A DNA stretch of 64,000 nucleotides, from the NCBI RefSeq assembly GCF_004570845.1, contig NZ_SPQZ01000004.1, positions 248,001 to 312,000 on the forward strand, read 5' to 3'. The position numbers and the translations under genes are program-made. Positions 50,682 to 56,766 of the stretch are shown here, piece by piece. The notes beneath the pieces are model-generated. The model was given only the letters and a program-made list of their open reading frames with translations, made no database searches and was not told the DNA's origin. How positions within the stretch are numbered: the first letter of the stretch is position 1; each line of letters opens with the position of its first letter. Origin of the DNA: Orlajensenia leifsoniae. Its GTDB lineage: Bacteria; Actinomycetota; Actinomycetes; Actinomycetales; Microbacteriaceae.

Positions 50682-51629
50682 GTGCCGAAACCCGCCCGCC
50701 CCACGTTCGCGGGCGTGCCGTTGCGTCGGCTGGCGTGGCTGATCCCCGCCGCGATCGTGGCCTTCGCCGTCGTCGTGCTCGTCGCGCGCTGGCTGCGGGA
50801 GCTTCCGGAGGTCGCCGCCTTCATCGCCGAGTACCCCGGCGGCACCACCCCGCCCGAGGGATCGCCCGTCGGCATCCCGGCGTGGCTGGCCTGGCAGCAC
50901 TTCCTGAGCGCGTTCCTTCTCGTGATGCTGGTGCGCACGGGCATGCTGCTGAAGTCGGGGGTGCGCCCGCCGGCGTTCTGGACGCGCGACAACACGCGCT
51001 GGCCCCGCACGAAGCGCCCGCCGCGCCGGCTCGGCATCCCCCTCTGGCTGCACCTCGTCGTCGATGCGCTCTGGGTGCTCTGCGGCCTGTCGTACATCGT
51101 GCTGCTGTTCGCGACCGGCCAATGGGTGCGGATCGTACCGACGGACTGGGGCATCGTGCCGAACACCATCTCGGCGCTGCTGCAGTACGCCTCGCTGGAC
51201 TGGCCGGTCGAGGACTCGTGGGTCTCTTACAACGCGGCCCAGCTGCTCAGCTACTTCGCCGTGGTGTTCATCGCGGCGCCGCTCGCCATCATCACCGGCC
51301 TGCGCCTCTCACCGATCTGGCCGCTCGAGGGCGCCTGGTCGCGCGTGGTCCCCGAGAGGCTGGCGCGCGCCCTGCACTACCCCGTGATGCTGTTCTTCCT
51401 CGCGTTCACGGCCGTGCACGTCTTCCTCGTGCTCACCACCGGGGCCCTGCGCAACCTCAACATCATGTACGCCGCCCGCGACTCCGAGGACTGGGTGGGA
51501 TTCATCATCTTCGTGATCTCGGTGGTGGCGATGATCGGAGCGTGGCTGCTGGCCAAGCCCCTCGTGCTCGTTCCCCTCGCGGCCCGCTTCGGGCGCGTGC
51601 AGGGAGTGCGGCCGCCGCAGAAGCGCTGA
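50682..51629 (+). CDS. Membrane cytochrome b-like protein (b561/FdnI fold)
   Basis: A 315-residue membrane protein with about five helices and four histidines placed like di-haem b ligands: WLAWQHFLSAFL, PLWLHLVVDALW, ALHYPVMLFF and FTAVHVFLV. A periplasmic loop lies near 45-70. The fold suggests the membrane anchor of an oxidoreductase such as a molybdoenzyme, but no catalytic subunit gene is adjacent. GTG at 50682 has AAGGTGAG upstream. Stop is 1 bp from the convergent hemerythrin gene. Confidence 0.85.
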   Translation: MPKPARPTFAGVPLRRLAWLIPAAIVAFAVVVLVARWLRELPEVAAFIAEYPGGTTPPEGSPVGIPAWLAWQHFLSAFLLVMLVRTGMLLKSGVRPPAFWTRDNTRWPRTKRPPRRLGIPLWLHLVVDALWVLCGLSYIVLLFATGQWVRIVPTDWGIVPNTISALLQYASLDWPVEDSWVSYNAAQLLSYFAVVFIAAPLAIITGLRLSPIWPLEGAWSRVVPERLARALHYPVMLFFLAFTAVHVFLVLTTGALRNLNIMYAARDSEDWVGFIIFVISVVAMIGAWLLAKPLVLVPLAARFGRVQGVRPPQKR

Positions 51630-51630
51630 C

Positions 51631-52107
51631 TCACTCCGCGAGCGGACCGAAGTACGCGCGCGGGGTCGCATCCGTCGACGAGACCTCGATGGTGTCGAGC
51701 ACGCCGAGCAGTTGGCGCTCCTCGTAGCCGAAGTGCGACGTCATGATGGCGCCGATCCCGTCGAGGTGACCGAGCAGCACGGAGGGTTCATCGCCCGACT
51801 GCAGGGCCTGCTCGACGCCGCGGATGAGGTGGGCGATCATGCTGTGGTCCTGCATGAGCTTGGCGATGACGGGCTGCAGTTCCGGATGCTGCCGCGCGAT
51901 CTCGGGGAACAGCGCCGTGTCCTCGCTGACGTGGTGGCCGTCGAGCGCCACGCAGAATCCCCAGCAGAAGAGGCGGATGTCGCGGGCGACGGATGCCGAA
52001 TCCCCGCCCGACTGCACCGTCTCGCGCGCCGCCGCGAGAGCCTGCCGCAGCCGCTGGTGCACGGCCCGCATCTCGTCGCCCCACGCGATCACTCTCTCGG
52101 TGCTCAT
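51631..52107 (-). CDS. Hemerythrin (HHE) domain protein
   Basis: A 158-residue four-helix bundle with diiron ligands: His near 17 (MRAVHQRL), HHVSEDTALFP, QDHSMIAHL and SHFGYEERQL. Bacterial HHE proteins bind oxygen or nitric oxide or sense iron and redox state. The iron-site set appears complete. It is convergent with the cytochrome b-like gene and divergent from the alpha/beta hydrolase. Confidence 0.92.
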   Translation of the reverse strand: MSTERVIAWGDEMRAVHQRLRQALAAARETVQSGGDSASVARDIRLFCWGFCVALDGHHVSEDTALFPEIARQHPELQPVIAKLMQDHSMIAHLIRGVEQALQSGDEPSVLLGHLDGIGAIMTSHFGYEERQLLGVLDTIEVSSTDATPRAYFGPLAE

Positions 52108-52172
52108 CGGGTCTCATGATCGCAGACACCGGCGTGCGTGTGGAGGGGCGCGCAGCGGCGGGAGCGACGTGG

Positions 52173-52178
52173 CACACT
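52173..52178 (+). promoter_or_regulatory. Leaderless -10 box (alpha/beta hydrolase)
   Basis: CACACT ends 6 nt before the ATG at 52185. Confidence 0.35.
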
Positions 52179-52184
52179 CGCTTC

Positions 52185-53033
52185 ATGGTCACCGAGCTCG
52201 ACGTCAGCGCGCCGGACGGGCGCATCCTGCACGCCTACGACACCGGAGCGGACGCCGCGTCGGGCCTCACCCTCATGTGGCACCACGGCTCTCCCCAGAC
52301 TGGTGCGCCGCTCGAGCCCGTGCTCGCGGCCACGCGCGAGCGCGGCATCCGGCTGGTCTCCTACGGGCGTCCGAGCTACGGCGGATCGACGCCGAACCCG
52401 GGGCGTGACGTCGCCTCGGCCGCGGGGGACGTTGCTGCGGTGGCGGATGCTCTCGGCATCGACCTCTTCGCCGTCATGGGAGCGTCAGGCGGCGGGCCGC
52501 ACGCCCTCGCCTGCGCGGCGCTGCTGCCCGAGCGGGTGCGCGGCGTCGTGACCATCGCGGGAATCGCGCCGTTCACGGAGCGCTTCGACTGGTTCGGGGG
52601 CATGGTCGCCCCCGAAGGACTGCGGTCTGCACTCGAGGGAGGGCGTGCGGGTCGTGCCGCGTACGCCGACACCGACGAGTTCGATCCCGAGCAGTTCATC
52701 CCCGCGGACTTCGCCGCCCTCGACGGAGCGTGGTCCTCGGTCGGCGAGGACGTCGGCCGATCAGCGCAGTGGGGCGACGACGGACTCATAGACGACGACG
52801 TGGCGTTCGCCTCCCCGTGGGGGTTCGACCTCGAGCAGGTCGCTGCGCCGGTGCTGCTCGTGCAGGGCGACCTCGATCGCGTCGTGCCGCGGCTCCACGC
52901 GTCATGGATGCTCAGCCGCCTGCCGAACGCCCAACTCTGGGCGCGACCCGAGGACGGCCACGTCTCGGTGCTCTCGGTGATCCCGGATGCGCTCGACCGG
53001 CTGGTCGTGCTGATCGGAGCGAACGAGGCGTAG
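52185..53033 (+). CDS. Alpha/beta hydrolase
   Basis: A 282-residue alpha/beta-fold hydrolase. The oxyanion motif HHGSPQTG lies near residue 33, the nucleophile Ser in GASGGGPHAL, and the acid and base in LLVQGDLDRVVP and DGHVSVL, so the triad is complete. Substrate unknown; proline iminopeptidase- or ester-hydrolase-like activities are both possible. The ATG has no Shine-Dalgarno sequence but a CACACT box 6 nt upstream, indicating a leaderless transcript. Confidence 0.9.
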   Translation: MVTELDVSAPDGRILHAYDTGADAASGLTLMWHHGSPQTGAPLEPVLAATRERGIRLVSYGRPSYGGSTPNPGRDVASAAGDVAAVADALGIDLFAVMGASGGGPHALACAALLPERVRGVVTIAGIAPFTERFDWFGGMVAPEGLRSALEGGRAGRAAYADTDEFDPEQFIPADFAALDGAWSSVGEDVGRSAQWGDDGLIDDDVAFASPWGFDLEQVAAPVLLVQGDLDRVVPRLHASWMLSRLPNAQLWARPEDGHVSVLSVIPDALDRLVVLIGANEA

Positions 53034-53080
53034 CGCACCAGGCCTTCGTGGGGGCGCGCGACGGACGCCCGACCTGCTAC

Positions 53081-53236
53081 CTACTCGGCCGTCGGCTGCT
53101 CGTCGCGTCCGCCCTCGAGCTCGTCGGCGGTGTCGTCGGGGTTGAACGACTGCTCGTCGACCTGGTCGGCGGCGTCGGCCTCGCGTCCGGGCTGCTCGTC
53201 GGGGTAGTTGTCGCCGGTCGGTGTCGAGTCGGTCAT
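53081..53236 (-). CDS. Small acidic protein (51 aa), hypothetical
   Basis: A 51-residue, strongly acidic, hydrophilic protein (DNYPDEQPGREADAADQVDE) with no hydrophobic core, probably disordered. GAGGAG lies 7 nt before the ATG at 53236, which supports translation. No family is recognised. It is convergent with the hydrolase gene. Confidence 0.65.
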   Translation of the reverse strand: MTDSTPTGDNYPDEQPGREADAADQVDEQSFNPDDTADELEGGRDEQPTAE

Positions 53237-53321
53237 CGTGGTGCTCCTCGTCTCATCCGCCACGATCGGGTGACCGTGCGCTCCGTGCGAGCGTACGCCC
53301 GGTGCAATGCGGATGCCGAGA

Positions 53322-53387
53322 CCTTGACACGCGGCATCCGCAGCGGCATCCGTCACCGAGTGGGCCTTCGGAAGCGCCGTGTCAAGG
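53322..53387. repeat. Widely spaced inverted repeat in a divergent intergenic region
   Basis: CCTTGACACG (53322-53331) and CGTGTCAAGG (53378-53387) form a perfect 10-bp inverted repeat separated by 46 bp, between the small acidic gene and the AI-2E family gene. It could be a looping operator or a stem. Confidence 0.45.
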
Positions 53388-53443
53388 TGCTGAATTCCGC
53401 CGGTCAGGCGCCCATACTGGGATTCCCTACCGCAGGAGTTGCC

Positions 53444-54481
53444 ATGAAGATCCAGAACGCCTTCCGTCTCGGGCTCATCGGCACCCTCGGAGTCGGCCTC
53501 GGCATCATGATCCTGATGTCGATCGTGTCGCTGGCGACGATCCTCACGTACATCGGCGCCGCGCTGTTCCTGGCGCTCGGCATCGAGCCCCTCATCTCGT
53601 TCCTCGAGCGTCGCGGATTCAAGCGCTGGCTCGCCCTGCTCACCACGATGGTGGTGCTGCTGGCGGCCATCGCGGGTCTCGTCTGGGCCATCGTGCCGGT
53701 GATCGTCGATCAGTCGACGCAGGCCATCGAGGGAATCACGCAGTGGGTGCAGAGTGGTGACGCGCTCGACCTGGTGCACCAACTGCAGCAGCAGTTCCCG
53801 ACGATCGTCAACCAGGAGAACCTCGACTCCGTGGTGAAGTACTCCCAGGACAACGCCGGGAAGATCGGGGGCGGCGTGCTGCAGGTGGGACTCGGCATCA
53901 TCAGCGGCTTCTTCGCCACGATCATCGTGATCATCCTGACGATCTACTTCACGTCGTCACTCCCCGCGATCAAGCGGAGCACCTACCAGCTGGTGCCTGC
54001 GACGAAGCGCTCGCGCTTCAGCGAACTCGCCGACCAGATCACCGACTCCGTCGGCAAGTACGTCATGGGTCAGGTCGCTCTGGCACTCTGCAACGGAATC
54101 CTGAGCGCGATCTTCCTGACCATCATCGGCGCCAGGTTCGCGATCCTGCTGGCCGTCATCGCCTTCACGTTCTCGCTCATCCCGCTGGTCGGAACCATCA
54201 CGGGTTCGGTCATCATCGTGCTGGCCTGCCTGATCTCCGGACCGCAGACGGCGATCGCCGCGGCCATCTACTACATCATCTACATGCAGGTGGAGGCCTA
54301 CATCCTGAGCCCGCGCATCATGAATCGCGCGGTGTCGGTGCCCGGCGCCGTCGTCGTGATCGCGGCCCTCGCCGGCGGATCGCTGCTCGGCATCCTGGGC
54401 GCCCTCGTGGCCATCCCCGTCGCAGCGTCGATCCTGCTGATCATCAAGCAGGTCGTGGTGCCGCGTCAGAACGAGCTCTGA
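53444..54481 (+). CDS. AI-2E transporter (PerM/DUF20) family membrane protein
   Basis: A 345-residue membrane protein with about eight helices arranged as in the AI-2E exporter family: LATILTYIGAALFLALGIEPL near the start, a soluble loop with the WVQSG and QQFPTI region, FFATIIVIILTIYFTSSLP, and the conserved end VEAYILSPRIMNRAVSVPG (quoted in pieces). Family members export signals or sodium or are uncharacterised. ATG at 53444 follows CAGGAG. Transport of AI-2 cannot be claimed from sequence. Confidence 0.92.
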   Translation: MKIQNAFRLGLIGTLGVGLGIMILMSIVSLATILTYIGAALFLALGIEPLISFLERRGFKRWLALLTTMVVLLAAIAGLVWAIVPVIVDQSTQAIEGITQWVQSGDALDLVHQLQQQFPTIVNQENLDSVVKYSQDNAGKIGGGVLQVGLGIISGFFATIIVIILTIYFTSSLPAIKRSTYQLVPATKRSRFSELADQITDSVGKYVMGQVALALCNGILSAIFLTIIGARFAILLAVIAFTFSLIPLVGTITGSVIIVLACLISGPQTAIAAAIYYIIYMQVEAYILSPRIMNRAVSVPGAVVVIAALAGGSLLGILGALVAIPVAASILLIIKQVVVPRQNEL

Positions 54482-54491
54482 CCCGGCGGCG

Positions 54492-54884
54492 TCAGAACTT
54501 CTTGCCCTCGGCCTTGGCCTTGATGGCGTCGAACTCGCCCGGGGTGATGACGCCCTGGTCGCGCAGCGCCGCGGCCTTGGCGATCTCGGCCTGCGGGTCT
54601 GCGTAGGACTGGGCCTGGATCGACGCGCGGTCCTCGGAGAGGATCTCGGTGTTCGCGCGGGCGGCGGCTCGCTCGTTCATGCCGGTGCCGCGGGCGATCA
54701 GGTAGACCAGGGCCGTGAGGAACGGCAGGAACACCATCGCGATGATCCAGAGCGCCTTCAGTCCGCCGTTGAGGCCCTTGTCGCGGAAGATGTCGGCGAG
54801 GATGTAGATGAGCACGAACAGGTAGGCGATGTAGGCGAACGCCCAGAAGAAGACCCAGACGAAGCCCCAGAAGTCGTTGAACAT
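54492..54884 (-). CDS. PLDc_N / SHOCT membrane protein
   Basis: A 130-residue protein. Two N-terminal helices (about 5-30 and 42-65, IYILADIFRDKGLNGGLKAL and a VFLPFLTALVYLIARG end) form the PLDc_N domain. After a linker, a C-terminal SHOCT motif reads LRDQGVITPGEFDAIKAKAEGKKF (quoted for identification as ITPGEFDAIKAKA). SHOCT parts mediate oligomerisation. Similar small proteins are common in actinobacteria; function unknown. GGGAG precedes the ATG at 54884. Confidence 0.88.
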   Translation of the reverse strand: MFNDFWGFVWVFFWAFAYIAYLFVLIYILADIFRDKGLNGGLKALWIIAMVFLPFLTALVYLIARGTGMNERAAARANTEILSEDRASIQAQSYADPQAEIAKAAALRDQGVITPGEFDAIKAKAEGKKF

Positions 54885-55301
54885 GGTGGTTGTCTCCCGT
54901 TCCGCCCGGTCCGCCCGCGCGTCTGACCACAAACTACCGCTGAGAACCAGCGAAAAGCACGTACATCGCGCACGAGTCTGCTCGACCGCGCCGGTATCGG
55001 GCACCATCCATCCCGATCCCGTAACAGAGATGCCACGGAGGTGAACAATCCGAACGACTGGTTTTGTTTCGATTATGCTGTTGCCAGAGGTGGCGCGTAC
55101 GGGGGTCTGCGCCGCGCATCCGCCACGCGGATGCGGAAGGGAAGCCCGGGGGGACATGGGCTTCCCTTTCCTTATGCGCCGGACGTTCCTATGCGCCGGA
55201 CGCTCTGCGGCGCTCGCCGGCATCCCGACAGCTCCTCGCAGGCTGGGTTGCGTCCATAGCTTCCCCGGCTAGCATGTCGGCAGCCCGCTGACAGGAGATC
55301 G
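54885..55301. other. 417-bp intergenic region between divergent genes
   Basis: No convincing protein-coding frame is seen. It contains AT-rich promoter-like sequence around 55060-55079 (TATGCT at 55074), two hairpins forming a candidate small RNA (55085-55172), and a second promoter TTGCGT-N16-TAGCAT (55248-55275) for the TetR gene. The part 54885-55050 shows nothing specific beyond the leader of the PLDc_N gene. Confidence 0.6.
55085..55172 (+). ncRNA. Candidate structured small RNA or leader
   Basis: Downstream of a TATGCT box there are two stems: CGCATCCG/CGGATGCG (55115-55135) and an 11-bp terminator-like stem AAGGGAAGCCC/GGGCTTCCCTT (55137-55168) with six G in the loop, followed by TCCTTATG. 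No gene lies between the box and the hairpin. Boundaries are estimates; it could also be an attenuator. Confidence 0.4.
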
Positions 55302-55937
55302 ATGGCCACGCAGGAACGTGCTCGTGCGACGCGCGAGCGGATCATCGTCGGCGCCGCTGAGACCTTCGACCGGAACGGTTTCGCCACAGCCTCCCTGACC
55401 GACATCGCTGCCGCGGCCGGAGTGACCAAGGGGGCCCTGTACTTCCACTTCAAGTCCAAGGACGAGCTCGCCGGCGCCGTGATCGAGGCGCAGCACGAGG
55501 CTGCCTCCAGGTCCGCGGCGACCATGGTGCTCACGAACGCGGCGGCCCTCGAGACCGCCGTCGTGATCTCCTCCGGGCTGGCGCTGCGGTTGCAGACCGA
55601 TCCGCTCACCCGGGCCGGCATCCGTCTGACCACCGAGTCGTCTTCTTTCGATGCGCCGATCCGGGGGCCGTACGAGGACTGGCTGGCGACCTTCGAGACC
55701 ATCCTGAGCGCGGCCCTCGCGGCCGGCGACCTGCGGCCGGACACCGACCCGGCGATGCTCGCACGCTTCATCATCCCGTCGTTCACGGGCATCCAGATCA
55801 TCTCCGAGGTGTTCACCGCCCGGGCCGACCTGTCGGAGAGGCTGGCCGAGATGTGGGGCATCGTCTTCCGCGCCACGGTCACCCCGGAGCGTCTCGACTG
55901 GGCGCTCGACATGGTCGACCGCCATCTGCGTCGATAA
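55302..55937 (+). CDS. TetR family regulator, gamma-butyrolactone receptor-like (ScbR/ArpA type)
   Basis: A 211-residue TetR regulator. The DNA-binding half follows the ScbR/ArpA form very closely: QERARATRERIIVGAAETFD, SLTDIAAAAGVTKGALYFHF and FKSKDELAGAVI. The ligand half has GLALRLQTDPLTRAGIRLT and FIIPSFTGIQIISEVF, also as in butyrolactone receptors. A synthase gene (afsA-like) is not present here. RBS CAGGAGA precedes the ATG; a TTGCGT-N16-TAGCAT promoter lies upstream. It may sense a diffusible signal or have been reassigned to another ligand. Confidence 0.88.
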   Translation: MATQERARATRERIIVGAAETFDRNGFATASLTDIAAAAGVTKGALYFHFKSKDELAGAVIEAQHEAASRSAATMVLTNAAALETAVVISSGLALRLQTDPLTRAGIRLTTESSSFDAPIRGPYEDWLATFETILSAALAAGDLRPDTDPAMLARFIIPSFTGIQIISEVFTARADLSERLAEMWGIVFRATVTPERLDWALDMVDRHLRR

Positions 55938-55986
55938 TGGGACTGATGAACGACATGGGCGCAGTCCAGCCGGAACGACGAACGCT

Positions 55987-56766
55987 GTGAGCGCGAACGC
56001 ACCTCGTGTGCTGGTGGTCGTGCCCACCTACTGCGAGGTCGACTCCCTGCGCCCGCTCGTTCAGAGGGTGCTGGCGTCGGAGCCGAAGCCGTCGGTGCTC
56101 GTCGTCGACGACAACTCGCCGGACGGCACCGGGGCGCTGGCCGACGAGATGGCGGCAGCAGAGCCGCGGATGCAGGTGCTCCATCGTGCGGGGAAGGAAG
56201 GCCTCGGCCCGGCCTACATCGCCGGCTTCCACCAGGCCCTCGACTCCGGCGACTTCGACATCATCGTCGAGATGGATGCCGACGGATCGCATCAGCCCGA
56301 GGAACTCGCGCTGCTCATCGCTGCGATCACCGATGGCGCCGACCTGGCGATCGGTGCCCGGTGGATACCGGGCGGCCGCACCGTGCACTGGCCGTGGTAC
56401 CGCAAGCTCATCTCACGGAGCGCGACGGCCTACGCCCGGGTGATGTTGCGCTCGCACCTGCACGACATCACCTCGGGGTATCGGGCATTCCGGGTGCCGT
56501 TCCTCGCCTCCCTTGATCTCGACGGGCTGCAGAGCGCCGGCTACGCGTTCCAGATCGAGGTCGCCTGGCGTGCGGAGCGGGCCGGCGCCGACATCCGTGA
56601 GGTGCCGATCACCTTCGTCGAACGCCACGACGGCACCTCGAAGATGACGACGGGCATCGCGCTGGAGGCCATCGGCCAGGTCACCCGCTGGGGGCTCAGC
56701 CGTCGCTCGGCGTCGGCTCCGGCGTCGGGACGGGTTCCGGCGCCGCCTTCCCCACCACGATCGTGA
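55987..56766 (+). CDS. Polyprenol-phosphate mannose synthase-like glycosyltransferase (GT2)
   Basis: A 259-residue GT2 enzyme of the dolichol-phosphate mannosyltransferase type. VVVPTYCEVDSL, VVDDNSPDGTG, IVEMDADGSHQPEEL and GARWIPGG form the nucleotide-sugar and metal sites; a C-terminal membrane-association segment is not evident. It would transfer mannose (or another sugar) from GDP-sugar to a polyprenyl phosphate for cell-wall or lipoglycan assembly. It starts with GTG. The last 71 bp, coding a Pro/Ser-rich tail, overlap the 3' end of the convergent PBP gene. Confidence 0.92.
   Translation: MSANAPRVLVVVPTYCEVDSLRPLVQRVLASEPKPSVLVVDDNSPDGTGALADEMAAAEPRMQVLHRAGKEGLGPAYIAGFHQALDSGDFDIIVEMDADGSHQPEELALLIAAITDGADLAIGARWIPGGRTVHWPWYRKLISRSATAYARVMLRSHLHDITSGYRAFRVPFLASLDLDGLQSAGYAFQIEVAWRAERAGADIREVPITFVERHDGTSKMTTGIALEAIGQVTRWGLSRRSASAPASGRVPAPPSPPRS

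Noticed and set aside
53052-53070. GGGCG/CGCCC hairpin between the hydrolase and the small acidic gene
   Set aside because: Five pairs only, within a sequence where such matches are frequent by chance.
55137-55168. 6C RNA on the minus strand
   Set aside because: One loop would contain six C residues, but the 6C motif needs two such stem-loops and the second stem here has a CGTGG loop.
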